A stretch of 64,000 nucleotides of DNA from contig JANVCC010000072.1 in the NCBI GenBank assembly GCA_025345505.1, forward strand, positions 1,328,840-1,392,839. Reading direction: 5' to 3'. This DNA is from Todiramphus chloris collaris. Lineage: Eukaryota; Chordata; Aves; Coraciiformes; Alcedinidae. Below the pieces are notes generated by a model. That model was given only the letters and a program-made list of their open reading frames with translations. It searched no databases and was not told the DNA's origin. Shown in pieces: positions 25,301-35,286 of the stretch (position 1 is its first letter; the number at the start of each line of letters is the position of its first letter). Position numbers and translations under genes: made by a program.

Positions 25301-28300
25301 ATATATCTCATCTCTGGCATGTTCTGTGCCCAAATTTCCTTCAAGAACAAAAGGGGACAGGGGGGTTTCTGTCTAAAAGACCCACAAACAGGGAACTTCA
25401 GAGTAACTGTAGAGTTGCAACAGAAAGTTAAACTTTCCTTCTGCTGCAGAGAGATCCCTGAGGGCCCTGGAATCTGGAGGATACCTGAAACATCCAAATC
25501 TGTTCCCCACCAATGCCACTGCCCGTCTCTTGCTCATGCACCTGCAACCCTGCCGCGGTCGGTCCGTGCTGTACGTAACGCACACCATGGGCAGCGTCAG
25601 CGACCGCCAGCCCCGTGCAGAGAAGCTGTAGTGTACCAAACCAAAGGCTGTTCACAGCGCCGAAGATCAATGTGCTTTCCTATCCATCAAGTCCAAACAG
25701 AAATTGCAAGAAACAAAGCTTTCCTTTCTCCCCGCCCTCCTCCCATTCTTTCTGATGAGATTTCTCCTATTTGCTCCCACGCCGACAATAGGCTTCCTGT
25801 ATCGGTCTCTCCCGTCGGTGAGGTTTTATTTATTTACTTACACTATCCTTTTCTTCTCTGTCCAGTGGTTCGGTCACATAAATAGTGCCGTTCTGATCAA
25901 CGGAAAAAGGGAACCTGGGCAACTTTTCTTTTTCCAGAAGTTCATAAATTAAGTCTGGATCATTTGAGTGCACCTAAAACCACAAAAATGAGTCAGGATA
26001 GGAAGTCAGAACTGAGGTTTAACAGGGATAATTTCTGGACCACAAACTGAAAATATTGCTTTCCTGTCAGCTTCATAAAGCAGATAATCAGCGGTTTGGC
26101 AGGCTCTCAGGACAAGCTGCAAAAAGCCAGCGTGATAATCCACCTCAGCCCTTTGAATTGTTGTGGTGAAGCCATTTTACCTCAGATTCACCAGCTGTCC
26201 AGACAGCCTATGACACTTACCTTTATATGGAAGGGGTTTGAGATGTGGAGATAAAGAGTGACACGTGAGAAGTTAGTATCATACATGTTTGGAAGTTCTG
26301 ACACAAATTTATTCCATCTCTTTACGGTGTCTATTCCTGCTTGTTGTTTTGGGTTCTCTAATCCAGTATCTGTCTGCACATAAGCATGTGCCTGCTTTTT
26401 ACAGACATCAAAGTCTGTGATGGAGAGTCTTTAGTGGGGTGCTTCAGATTTAAAATGAAATGCAGTCAACAGACTGCCAAATTAATGAAGGGGTCACTAT
26501 TATTGTTTCTGTTTCATACTATATAGCAGCGACTGCATTTCATTTTCCCTTAGGCAGAATCAACATGTCATAGGTTGCCAAGCAAAATTGATATACAGGT
26601 GTCCCCAGAATGGGAGCACCATCGTAAGTTAGTTTTCCTTCCACCTGTTTTCACTTTGAACTTCCTCAGGCTGTCACTGAGGCCAGTGGGAATAGCACCA
26701 AGTCAGTTACTCTTGAGAACAGGACCCGAGGAATCCTGCCTTGTCCAAGGGATGACAGCATTGGGGATGTCAGTGCCAAGGCATTTTTCAAAGTCAAACA
26801 TTTCTGAAAGGCTACTGGCCTGTTAGTTAATATTTACTGACGTATACGTCATATCGGTCTGCAGTTATTGGAAAAATACTTTGCATTTTCACTGCGAAAA
26901 GAGGAATACTGTGGGAGTGCAGGATGCTGAAGGAGGGTATTTCAGTCCTTCCCAGGTACTTTTTGTACAGCAGATGTGCTAAGCCACACAAAACTGGTCC
27001 CAACCCACATCCCTGAGTGGGAGACACAGACTGCCAACGGCAGGACTGTGGTGGAGCTGGTCCCCTCCAGCTCCAGGCTCTTCTGCAGATGTAAAACACG
27101 AAGTTCAAAACAAGAGCCAACAGGTTAGCTCTTGGTTTGCCCAAAGCCTAGAGGGGCCATGGGGTTAGAGCAATGCTGTAAGTGCTCAGGGAAACCCTTC
27201 GGTAAGGAGGAGTCACGAGTCTGCAGAGGCATCCAACTGCCACGTGTCTGTCTGGGAGCTTGCTTAGGGTGCCTTGGGAGCTTTACCTTTCATAATGTGA
27301 AAATAGCCTCGTAAAGCACCTTTTTTCTTCCAGCCAGTCCACTGTAACAAGATTCTTCAAATATTTCCCTTAGACACTGAATATTCTCACACAAATGTGG
27401 TGCTAACTGCCTCTCCAAACTAAAGGGCAAAGTCCAGTCACTCCATGGGCTGTATCTAAGTCACCTTCAAACCATTAACTTTCATACTAACAATAAGTTA
27501 ATGAGACCTGCACCAAAGATCATTTCCAAATGATACTATATAAAAGGTGCCAAGGTCCTTCTGAACATCCCAGTGCAAGTGGGGACACCTTCACAGTCAG
27601 CTGCTAGAAAATGATTCTGTGGCACCAAGGAGAAGTGCAGGGAGCACAGTCAAGGGCCCTACCTGGCTGATGTTCACAGGGTGGACCTGGGTTGAGTTTT
27701 CTTGGATGTGGATGGTGGGAGGAGCTTTCCACAGGCTCTCCTTCACAAGGATGATCACATCAGTGCTGCTGCTGAAAGCATTTGTTGTCATGCCTGCCAT
27801 GTCCTTCACAGTTACGACGAGGGTGAAGGTGTCCTGCTTTTGGGGATCTAAATAGTAAGAGCCTAGAGACAGAGCAAAGAGCCAAGTGAAATGAAGCAGA
27901 GGCTGTGGAGATAGTTCATCCAGACATTGCCTCCTACCTGCACTGTGCTGCTTCACAGAATCACTCGCTCCATAGATGGGCCTCTCTGTCAAATCTCAAC
28001 GAGCTGTTTCCTCTGGCTTCTCTGAGAGATGCAGCACAGCATCTCATGGATGTAATCGTATGAGATCTCTGTGCTGTGGTCTCATGTTGTGCGAATGAAC
28101 AGCCCTCACTCCCATTAAGCACTGCTTCAGCCCAGCAGATGAGACGGGGTTTTTAAATCACTGCAGTTTAGTTGGGATCATGTGGCCAGCTGAGTCTTCT
28201 CAGCATTTTTCTTATTACTGATTTTGGGTTTCTAGATTTCAAGGAACAGAATTAATCCCAAGATATGATTCAAGTGTCGTCCTGAAGGCCAGTGGAGCTA

Positions 28301-31300
28301 CCTCTCTTCTCAATGTACTTTTAGATCCCAGTCTCCGTTTCTGCTAATTTCCCTTGAATTTGCTGGGACACAGAAAGGGTTTCCCACAAGCAGGGCTTCA
28401 GTGGAGTATGTCCCCCTGACTATGTTATTCAAGGTTTAAGATCAGAGCTGTGTTGTTGTTCTGCTCTTATGTATGGCCGGGAACTCATGCTTACTTATTG
28501 GCAAACGAGAATCTTTTTACATACCTGTCCTACTTGGTGAGATTGCTCCTGTTACTTTATCAATCTGGAAGAGCATGTCTGGATAAGGGTTGGGAAAATG
28601 ATGCAGGATGCTGTACGTCAGCTGTGCATGGGGAGTTGTAGGATCGTCACGGTCAGTGGCATGGACATACATGAAGGGCTTGCCTGTTTGGATTAGAGAA
28701 GAAACAGTGGTAAGAGGAGACTGAAACCTCAACACAATAATGTATTTGAGCAGAGCTCTCAAGCCAGGAAGGCAGGTAACAGGGAGCTGCTGTTCTTTCA
28801 TAACGCATCTCTCATTGTAAGCCCTGCTTGTGTGTGGAGGTTACATTCCCTGTGTACCATTCCACAGGTCCTTCCTCCACCAGATCTGCTTGGTAGGATC
28901 ACAATAGGTGTGAAGACCAGTTGACGAGGAAGGTGACAGAGATAAATCAGAGAGCTGTCTGGGATCCAAGAGTGCTTGCACCTGGAATGTTGCTCACTGG
29001 TACCTCTCTTTAAGGCCACTTTGCAGTTCTTATACAAATCAATTTAACCCAAAGCATCTTAAAAAAAAATGCCCCACAGCTGTGCCACAGTGATAATTAA
29101 AGGAATAATCACACGGTGAAAAAACCCCATGGGAATGCATGGTAACATATGGGAATCTTTGCCTTTTGATCACCGGAGCAACATTCAAAATCTTTTGACT
29201 TCATGCAGTTGAAGAAGACAGTAAGACATTGCAGAATGGTTTTCTGACCCTATGGAGCTTCACATGTGTATTCTTTATTGGAACTTTCTTTTTGAGTTCA
29301 TCGTCACGTGGTGATAAGAACTGACTGAGTCCTTTGTTTCGTTTCCAAGTTGTGGGTTTCAAACTGCTCTTCAATACTTCCTGTTTTCTGGACTGGATCA
29401 CTGCAACACATAACCTAAGACTCTCTCCTAAATACTGGTTCAGCCCATGTTCTGAAAAGCATCAGTGGCCGTAAACACATACCCCATAGCTACATGGGCA
29501 TTTTATTTCACTGAGGTACAAAGACTTACAGATTCTTAGCATTCATCTCCTGTAAGGTCTTCAGCAACATTTAAACTTTAAACTCCTTCTAGCACAGGAG
29601 AGTGTTTTCAGTGCAATATAGAGGGCCAGCAATATTCGCCTGTTACATGATACTTGCAAAGCAACAAGTACTATGAAATATTTCTGATGACACTCGTCCC
29701 TTTGCACCTTGTAATTAGTGGTCAACTCTTTGCCCTTTCATTATATTACACGTGCTTGCATCCTTACTTTGTACAATCCTGTGGGAACAAAACCTTTTTC
29801 CAGTTTGCTGAAGTATAGCACCCACTTTATCTTTCAGTTTAACTCACCTACCTAGCTTTCTATTACCTACATTATTTAATTATTATGACAATTACCTGGA
29901 CGGGAGTTCTGTCTCACTACTCCGGTGTACTTTATCTGGTCAAATTCTGGTGGGTTGTCATTGATATCCTCCACATATATTGTAACAGCATATGGACCTT
30001 CCACTTTGTTTCCCTTTTCATCCAGACTTTCCACCTTGATTTAGAAAATAGAAGGAACAGCAAAAGACATATTTTCATGCAGATAAATTAAAAGGCATAA
30101 ATGAACATCGGGATGTCAAATGCCAAGTTTCTCTTGTGACCCAAATCTGGAGAGAGCCATCCCTAGGTGGTTCCACCTACAAAGACAAGTTTACCACAGT
30201 AGGTCCCTGACAAAAATTCACCACAGTATACAATGCCAACAAAACACAAAAAAATCTACTTATGCTTCTGATGACATTTTTCAGAGAACAATTTCTCACT
30301 TCCAGGCTCAGTAGACTGCTTGCATTTTTGCATAGCTTAGACTTCATGCTTTTCTTTAAATAGAAATAGACACTTTCTAAAGAGCAAGGAGAACACCCAA
30401 CATGATACAGCAGACTCAAGTGTGTTTTTGTAAACACCAGCCAGGAGAATAGGCTGATCTGAGGATTTGTGAAGAAAACTTAATTCTTTGTTCAGATAGC
30501 ATTTTTGTTCCAAACAGTTTGAATTCTAAATTTTCAGCTGTCTTTGACCTTAAAGCACCAAGTATATAGTCTTTCTGTCAGACTTCACTGGGTTTTCACG
30601 TAATAGATTAAATCACGGTATTTATGCCTACCCAAGTATCATTTTTCAGTTCTGTCATCACTTCTTGTCTTTAAAGGATTCCCCTGTTTAGAGTTAACAG
30701 CTAGAAAATTGTCCTCTCTAATTCCAATCCAAGGGTGCTTTAGAGCTGAGAACATAACATCTCCTTCTCAGTTGCTAGCTCTTCAGAAAATGACAATATC
30801 TTTTTTGACACAGAATAAGAGCACAAAGCTATACTGAGACCAAAAGGTCGCCTACCCACTGTCCCACTCCCAACAGCGTGTATGACGAGATCCATATGAA
30901 AAGAGTATAACAGCAGGACAAGCACACAATGCTCTTTCCTCTAATAGCCTCCAACATCTGCCAAACAGCTTTCTGCTGCTGTCTAACAGAGGCTAGATCT
31001 GTGCCTCTGTATATGAATGCCATTTACTCACACTGTTTGCCACTAAATAAACTATAATCTTCTTGGATAGATTACAATAGTTTATTTTCCCATTCCAGAC
31101 ATGGAATTCACCCTATCAGTCTTCAGGGATAACCAGCAAACCTCATTCATGGAGGCACGTTTCACTTTCAGTCACGTGTCCTCGTATTAGAAGAATTAAA
31201 GGATTGGTGTTGGCATCAAGGGAATTTCTATTTTCTCAAAATAACCTTCCTGTTCTAAGGAGCAGTCTCCTGTGCAGTCTTTCAGAACTATGAAACTGTG

Positions 31301-34300
31301 TGTCTTTCAGCAACGCTCAGTATTAAATCCTAAAAAGCTGTCTGTAACCATAGACAAAAGAGAGATTGAAATTTCAACAGTTTTCTATTAATTGCAGGTT
31401 TACCAACAAAAAAAAAGTGTGAATATGGATAACCTTCCCTTCCTATTTTTCATTGAGTTTTTACCTGCAGTCTGTGCACTGCTTTGGTCTCCCAGTCCAG
31501 AGACCCATTGAGATACAGGATTCCATTCCTCGGCACAATGTCAATTAGTCCATCTTTTTCACCAGTTGCTCTGAAACTCACAGCAGGTGGCTTGGATGTG
31601 AACTAGAATGGGGAAAAATCAGAGGGAAAATCATCCTTTTTTTCTTTTTTTTTTTTTCCCAGTATTTTCACAATAATTAAAATAATTTCATGCTTTTGTC
31701 TTTTAAACTCTATTGCCAACAGCGTGCTTGGCAAGGGGAATGATATTCCAAAAGTCTGCTCAAACAAGTATGCTCAAACAAGTCTGCACTTTTCTGATCC
31801 TCAACAGAGGAGTTTTCACATTATTTCCTGAATGCTGCAGGAAATCCCAACTGTGGTTTCTTTCCAAAGCAAATGTCTGCTTAGGACAGGGCTTTGTCTG
31901 AGCACGGGAATGGAAAAAAATGACACACATCCTCCATTTGCCTGGCAGCTGGATCTGTCCTTCTGTGGTTATTTGTGACTCTCAGAAGAATTTTCCTTCA
32001 GAGCTGAAGGAAAATTATGACAAAAGTTACATGGAAATCCATTCTCTAGGAATGCTGGTTTTATTAATCCCTGTCTTAGGCTAGCCTCTTAAAATGGGTT
32101 TGAGAGAAGGAGTTGTCTACTGCTTTTTTGCACGCAGGCTCTTGCATTCCCGGATAGAGGAAGTCAAAGTTATTTTCAGGTCCTCTTAGGAGACTGTTCT
32201 TCCCACCAGCACAGATGATAACCCTGCCCGTGAAGTCACTGTGTGCAAACTATGGGGTTTTGACTGGAGTGGATACCAAGAGACACTTGATTACCTGGTA
32301 AAGGATTCGCCTTCCCCCTCCTTCTTGAACAGAAAAATTCATGTCCTTCAGGGGCCCCATCACATGCAGGTCCCCCAGATTCTGGCACATAGCCTGTGAG
32401 AGAGAGAGTGACAAAAAGGATGGAGGAAAGGAGATGAGGGATATTTCCTGTCACCACACACAAGCAGCAGCTCTCCATCAGTAAGCCTCTCGCAAGTTAT
32501 TTTGCTGTAGCAAAACGGAGGAGACTCCTGCTGGTTTGCACTGAACATCTCCAAATTTCTTAGTGCACATCCAATTTTTATTTATCAACTAATTCAAAAA
32601 CAAACATTTGGGCCCCTCCCTTTTCTAATGACTACATAATTAAATGAGATCTGGTCTAACTTCGAGAGAGAACAGAAGCATGAAAGAGCTGAAGGTAATC
32701 TGAGAGCAAGAGGAAATTCATAGAAGCATTTCTGGATCACTTCTGTGTACCCAGCAGCACAACCTATGTCCCATCCAGGAGCTGAACAGTCCTGTGACCA
32801 CAGATGTGTCAGGAGTCCCAACACCACACCCGAGGACAGGGAGGAATTTGGGCTGCACCAGTTGTAGTTTCCTCAGTACATTCAAACCTTTTCTGCAAGG
32901 GAAAAAGTTGGACCTGCCCAGGTCCCCTACCCCATCCACCCTCAGTGCCTCGGCCACCTGGGCAGGCCACTGGAGCCCTGTGCCTTCACATCAGTTGATG
33001 TAAGTACAAACCACAGCCAGAGCAAACACATCCCGCTGATCTTTGGCTTCTATCTCATGGCAAAAAAATGACATTCAAGTCCAGATTCTATTTTCTCGTC
33101 CTATTGATCTGTGGTTTCCCTCTCATGGCAAAAGTGCCACGCAAGTCCATCCCAGATTCCGTTTTCTTTCTAACAGGTGGCAGTGACTTCACATGGTGTT
33201 TCTGCTGGCAAATTTTTAATGACTTTGATAGCCGCTCCCTCCTTAGTGCCCAAAGACTGCCGGGGACACTCCTGTCCTAATGTTTTAGGGCCATTCTTGG
33301 TTTCAAACAAAAATGCAAAGCAAAAGTCAGCCTCCCAGGGCAGCCTTTGCACACAAAACACTTCAGCCTACAGTTCAGATAATTTGCTTGTTTCTCCAAA
33401 GGCAATACCAAAGTCCCTTGAATGCTTACTCTTCTCTCTCTGTCACCAAGCTCTTGCCAGTGCTGAGGTGCTTCCTGCCAGAATTCGGGCTCCATCATTT
33501 GGCTGCACAGGTAAAAATTCCTTTCTTCTGGAGTAAAGATAACTTTATTTTGCTTTACAGATTTGGAGTGCTATTGCCACCCTGTCCATCATCCCATGCA
33601 GCTGGCCTCTGGCAGTACATGTTCTCTGCTGCATGACTTTTCCCCTGGATTTGGTCCTATTGCCACTGGGACAGCTATTCGGCCTCTCACAGAATAGCAC
33701 AGTCTACATATTACCAAGGGAAAACTTAGTTCTGCCTATGACAAAAACACAGCTAAGTTCAGTGTAATTTACCCTAAAGCCCTGCTCTGTGTGTGTGCGT
33801 CTGTGTGTGAAACGGCATTTGAATAACATCAGATTCTGCTTAATCTCAGCCAGACATGTTGCCCTCATCAAATCCAAGGCTTTGTGACTCTGTGAAAACA
33901 GGAAAACTAAGATATTGTGAGAACAGGGGGAGAAGGAGGGATGGTAGTAAACACTAGTGACAGTAGAAAAACACCCCAAAGAAGCCATACGATAGGCACA
34001 CAGACCAGGAAAGAATACTTTACAGAGACCCTTTACTATTTTTGCTCAACGCTGACTGCTGCCCTCTGCCAGGGACCAGGTAGCAGGACCCTGTGTCTGA
34101 CCTGCTGTGGCTGTATTCCACAGCTGGGCACAACCTGACTACTGTAGTCTTCTCCCAGGACCATTTTGTGGAAAGGATTTGCTTGGTCATGTTCCTTGCC
34201 TCAGAGAAACAAAGGCTGCCATTATAAAACCCAACGGGTTCAAAGGGCAGGCTGCAAAGCAAGTTAGAGATATCTCCTCCTGTTGATTAAAATTACTTTA

Positions 34301-35261
34301 TGTGGACCATAAACGTTCACAAATGTATGTCTACAGCATGAATCACTAGTCAGGAGCCTGAGAGAGAAATAGGTTTTTTCCTTGGTCCGTATCTAACTGG
34401 CATCCATCGTGAAGACAGCTGTAATGCCTGCGGAGTGGCTTTACTGGGGATCAGCACAGCCACGGGTGAGAACTGTTCACATGGGAAGGAAAAAGGAGGT
34501 GCTCACTACTGCACATCAACCCCCACCTCTCAGGGTTTCCATATTCCTAGATATTTTTAATGGACTTGAATTTGACTAGTTTCTTTTTTCTTTTCTGTTA
34601 ATTTCAGCTGTAAAGTAGAAGCCACCACCGTAGCCTTTGCAGACATCAGTAAATCTACTGAACGTAATAGATGAGGTCCATAAATAGCATAATTAGTACA
34701 TTTCAGTTCCAGAAAAATCCTCTGAAAAGAGATTCACAGAGATGGAATAGTGGGGATAATGATTAATATGCATGGCTTAAGCTGTGTGCCATTAGACGTC
34801 TTAGAATACATTTAATATGTCAGCACAAGTACAGATTATAATACAGAACACATGATACAGTTGTCTTCACTGTTTTCTCATTTGTTGCAGTATTTTTAAA
34901 TCTTTCCTAGCATGAAATCTCCTTACTGGAAAAATGAGTACGTAAGGAGGGAGCAAAAGAGGCAAAGCAGGGAATTTTGTGTCTTTCAGCCTTTTTAAAG
35001 ATTTATTCCTAACGACTGACACATCTTCTTAACTTTTGGCCGTGGGGTGACACAGGTGTCGGGGCCACTCTCCCACCCCCAGCGGTACAGCCACTGTGCC
35101 AGCACACGCTGGAGCCTGACCTGCAGGCTGGGATGCCCTCTGGCTTAGAGCTCAGAGGCTGGAGAGCAACCTTTGCCGTTTGCTCACAGATAAAGAGAGG
35201 AAAAGCTGTAACTCACCGAGTGAATGACGAGCAGAAATGGAAGTCCACACAGCTTAAACAT
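10280..35261 (-). CDS. CDH17: Cadherin-17 (LI-cadherin), complete 17-coding-exon gene
   Basis: Single-pass membrane adhesion protein of the 7D-cadherin family, which mediates calcium-dependent cell-cell adhesion on the lateral membrane of intestinal-type epithelium without catenin binding. The CDS is the join, in transcript order, of 35261-35217, 32393-32295, 31602-31465, 30034-29896, 28683-28525, 27862-27663, 25973-25842, 24989-24839, 24123-23908, 22616-22540, 21117-20926, 19711-19467, 15505-15375, 14324-14088, 12479-12363, 12256-12140 and 10392-10280. All junctions are GT/AG and phase-compatible; the total is 2508 nt, 835 residues. Layout: signal peptide about 1-15, seven cadherin repeats about 29-765, transmembrane helix about 787-808, basic 27-residue tail. 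Calcium linkers DINDN (117-121), DINDN (331-335), DINDQ (440-444) and DVNDN (658-662) are visible; the EC2-EC3 linker lacks the motif and EC5-EC6 has a degenerate NVDDPP. N-glycosylation sequons include N34, N80, N249, N257 and N545. Identity rests on extended similarity to human CDH17, the matching length and the GEM neighbour. Confidence 0.97.
10564..10587. repeat. 12-bp direct duplication
   Basis: gcatattcagat is repeated twice back to back in CDH17 intron 17, close to exon 18. Confidence 0.9.
10949..10970. repeat. (AT)n(AC)n microsatellite in CDH17 intron 17
   Basis: An alternating AT run passes into a short ACACAC run. Simple sequence. Confidence 0.95.
11290..11523 (+). mobile_element. 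CR1 3' end fragment in CDH17 intron 17
   Basis: Contains the CR1 blocks gtcaaacactggaacagg, cctagagaggtgatcgatgc, ggcagtttgactagatgatc and ttccaactgaaatattc, and ends in an ATTCTATTCTATTCTA repeat, typical of a second avian CR1 subgroup. Only the last ~230 bp is present. The 5' edge is approximate. Confidence 0.88.
12140..12256 (-). CDS. CDH17: CDH17 exon 17: membrane-proximal cysteines and transmembrane helix
   Basis: 117 nt, phase 1 in and 1 out; acceptor tttggcag, donor ATCG|GTAGGT. It encodes residues 760-798. The Cys-rich juxtamembrane stretch (C763, C765, C771) is followed by [17 protein letters not shown], the start of the transmembrane helix. Confidence 0.95.
12363..12479 (-). CDS. 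CDH17: CDH17 exon 16: EC7 C-terminal half
   Basis: 117 nt, phase 1 in and 1 out; acceptor cttacag, donor GAAG|GTATAC. It encodes residues 721-759, with [14 protein letters not shown] and [16 protein letters not shown], which aligns with human INDGGRPPLEGIVSL. Confidence 0.96.
12610..13800 (-). mobile_element. Ancient CR1 LINE fragment in CDH17 intron 15
   Basis: Read on the minus strand, the block runs from the RT region to the 3' end. On the plus strand, 13690-13765 (cttatccacatgcttactg, followed by caaagaactg and gaggcatgacttccctt) resembles antisense CR1 RT sequence, 12980-13010 matches the antisense CR1 phrase around catgattttatagacctct, and 12634-12655 (gggatcagaccaaaggtcta) matches the antisense 3' end of older amniote CR1 families. 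Divergence and many indels mark it as much older than the copy at 15.85 kb. Edges are approximate. Confidence 0.72.
14088..14324 (-). CDS. CDH17: CDH17 exon 15: DVNDN linker and EC7
   Basis: 237 nt, phase 1 in and 1 out; acceptor actctacag, donor AACG|GTAAGT. It encodes residues 642-720, with [11 protein letters not shown] (calcium linker 658-662), FFCHPVSG, the RAVDADEQ calcium-ligand segment and WEISKVNG, all shared with human CDH17. Confidence 0.97.
15375..15505 (-). CDS. CDH17: CDH17 exon 14: EC6 with EGD in place of RGD
   Basis: 131 nt, phase 2 in and 1 out; acceptor ttccaaag, donor CTCC|GTAAGT. It encodes residues 598-641, with [20 protein letters not shown]. The tripeptide at 602-604 is Glu-Gly-Asp, in the position where human CDH17 has the integrin-binding Arg-Gly-Asp. 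Confidence 0.96.
15850..18193 (+). mobile_element. CR1 LINE, 5'-truncated, about 2.3 kb, in CDH17 intron 13
   Basis: Begins inside the endonuclease end of ORF2 (conserved GDSDHD context at about 15985) and runs through the linker, reverse transcriptase and 3' UTR to the avian CR1 terminus CATTCTATGATTCTATGA at 18174-18191. It is inserted antisense to CDH17, between exons 13 and 14. The 5' edge near 15850 is where CR1-like coding similarity fades, so it is approximate. CR1 does not create clear target duplications and none is claimed. Confidence 0.93.
15896..17931 (+). pseudogene. Decayed CR1 ORF2 (endonuclease end plus reverse transcriptase)
   Basis: The endonuclease tail and linker are open from 15896 to about 16737, where a small deletion shifts the frame. 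The RT continues in the frame of 16735-17220 with [17 protein letters not shown] and [16 protein letters not shown] at 17218-17220 interrupts just before [10 protein letters not shown], and a second TGA lies at 17386-17388. The catalytic FADD box reads SDDD (17323-17334). Downstream, the C-terminal domain is open to 17931 but shifts frame near its end. The copy cannot encode an active enzyme. Confidence 0.9.
19467..19711 (-). CDS. CDH17: CDH17 exon 13: EC5 end, EC6 start
   Basis: 245 nt, phase 0 in and 2 out; acceptor tttatccag, donor ACG|GTAAAA. It encodes residues 517-597, with [11 protein letters not shown], the [15 protein letters not shown] stretch close to human, the degenerate EC5-EC6 linker NVDDPPVF (558-565), and [11 protein letters not shown] of EC6. 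Confidence 0.97.
20883..20899. repeat. (AT)n microsatellite near the CDH17 exon 12 donor
   Basis: Seventeen bases of alternating A and T, with a second shorter run just before it (about 20869-20877). In transcript sense the tract begins about 26 nt after the exon 12 donor. Confidence 0.95.
20926..21117 (-). CDS. CDH17: CDH17 exon 12: EC5
   Basis: 192 nt, phase 0 at both ends; acceptor ctctcctcag, donor CAG|GTGAAT. It encodes residues 453-516, with [21 protein letters not shown] (PENxxxG and ATDxDE calcium ligands) and TGSS. A (TA)n microsatellite starts only about 26 nt into the following intron. Confidence 0.97.
22540..22616 (-). CDS. CDH17: CDH17 exon 11: EC4-EC5 linker
   Basis: 77 nt, phase 1 in and 0 out; acceptor catgcag, donor GAT|GTGAGT. 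It encodes residues 427-452 with [15 protein letters not shown], identical in that stretch to human CDH17. DINDQ replaces the canonical DINDN. Confidence 0.97.
23121..23180. repeat. Three tandem 20-bp units in CDH17 intron 10
   Basis: The unit tgtactattcatgtagcttg occurs three times head to tail, the third copy with one substitution. Near-identity indicates a recent expansion and likely length polymorphism. Confidence 0.97.
23423..23442. repeat. T20 homopolymer in CDH17 intron 10
   Basis: Uninterrupted run of about twenty T, on the minus strand poly(A). No SINE or processed-gene body was recognised beside it. Confidence 0.9.
23908..24123 (-). CDS. CDH17: CDH17 exon 10: EC4
   Basis: 216 nt, phase 1 in and 1 out; acceptor ccgcag, donor GCAG|GTATGT. 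It encodes residues 355-426, with [14 protein letters not shown] (calcium ligands D365/D367), [13 protein letters not shown] and [10 protein letters not shown]. Confidence 0.97.
24839..24989 (-). CDS. CDH17: CDH17 exon 9: EC3 end, DINDN linker, EC4 start
   Basis: 151 nt, phase 0 in and 1 out; acceptor tcattgcag, donor GCAG|GTAAGA. It encodes residues 305-354, with the [10 protein letters not shown] calcium linker at 330-338 and VQENEGAG at the start of EC4. Confidence 0.97.
25842..25973 (-). CDS. CDH17: CDH17 exon 8: EC3
   Basis: 132 nt, phase 0 at both ends; acceptor tttag before 25973, donor AGT|GTAAGT. It encodes residues 261-304, including [19 protein letters not shown] and EPLDREEKD. 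This is one of the most conserved stretches against human CDH17. Confidence 0.97.
27663..27862 (-). CDS. CDH17: CDH17 exon 7: end of EC2 and start of EC3, calcium-free linker
   Basis: 200 nt, phase 1 in and 0 out; acceptor tctctag, donor CAG|GTAGGG. It encodes residues 194-260. VTVKDMAG is the usual cadherin strand, but the EC2-EC3 junction reads [11 protein letters not shown] with no DxNDN calcium motif, as in human CDH17 (ENIWKAP). It carries sequons at N249 and N257. Confidence 0.96.
28525..28683 (-). CDS. CDH17: CDH17 exon 6: EC2
   Basis: 159 nt, phase 1 in and 1 out; acceptor ccaaacag, donor ACAG|GTATGT. It encodes residues 141-193. [11 protein letters not shown] carries the DxD calcium ligands of EC2, and the exon ends with [11 protein letters not shown]. 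Confidence 0.96.
29896..30034 (-). CDS. CDH17: CDH17 exon 5: end of EC1, DINDN linker, start of EC2
   Basis: 139 nt, phase 0 in and phase 1 out; donor CCAG|GTAATT. It encodes residues 95-140, with [10 protein letters not shown] as the first inter-repeat calcium-binding linker, followed by [12 protein letters not shown], nearly identical to human CDH17. Confidence 0.96.
31465..31602 (-). CDS. CDH17: CDH17 exon 4: EC1 core
   Basis: 138 nt, phase 0 at both ends; acceptor tctag before 31602, donor CAG|GTAAAA after 31465. It encodes residues 49-94, with the cadherin-type ATGEKDG segment, [13 protein letters not shown] (the L-D-x-E strand motif) and an N-glycosylation sequon at N80. Confidence 0.95.
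32295..32393 (-). CDS. CDH17: CDH17 exon 3: mature N-terminus, start of EC1
   Basis: 99 nt, phase 0 at both ends; acceptor ctctcacag before 32393 and donor CAG|GTAATC after 32295. It encodes residues 16-48, including [13 protein letters not shown], which aligns with the GPLKPMTFSIYEG start of the human EC1. The frame was fixed by the downstream exon; two other frames are also open here but break the junction phase. There is no Trp2 as used by classical cadherins, as expected for a 7D cadherin. Confidence 0.93.
33038..33172. repeat. Two diverged 68-bp tandem copies in CDH17 intron 2
   Basis: Copy 1 (33038-33105) and copy 2 (33106-33172) share gatct.tgg.tt, tctcatggcaaaa, caagtcc and agattc.ttttct in the same order. 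The copies have diverged, so the duplication is old. Confidence 0.85.
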
Positions 35262-35286
35262 ACCAGCACAAGCTTTGTCTCAGCTT
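35217..35286 (-). CDS. CDH17: CDH17 exon 2: start codon and signal peptide
   Basis: The acceptor (ctcttctttgcag) ends at 35287. The ATG is at 35261-35259 and the first 15 residues ([15 protein letters not shown]) form a short hydrophobic signal peptide. The donor is TCG|GTGAGT after 35217, in phase 0. Bases 35262-35286 are 5' UTR. The start was chosen because it is the only ATG in frame in this exon and is directly followed by a hydrophobic core. Cleavage is probably near Ser15/Ala16. Confidence 0.88.

Noticed and set aside
32236-32478. 80-codon frame across CDH17 exon 3 (reads TGYVPESGG...)
   Set aside because: It is the wrong frame for the neighbouring exons. The frame giving [11 protein letters not shown] joins in phase on both sides and matches CDH17.
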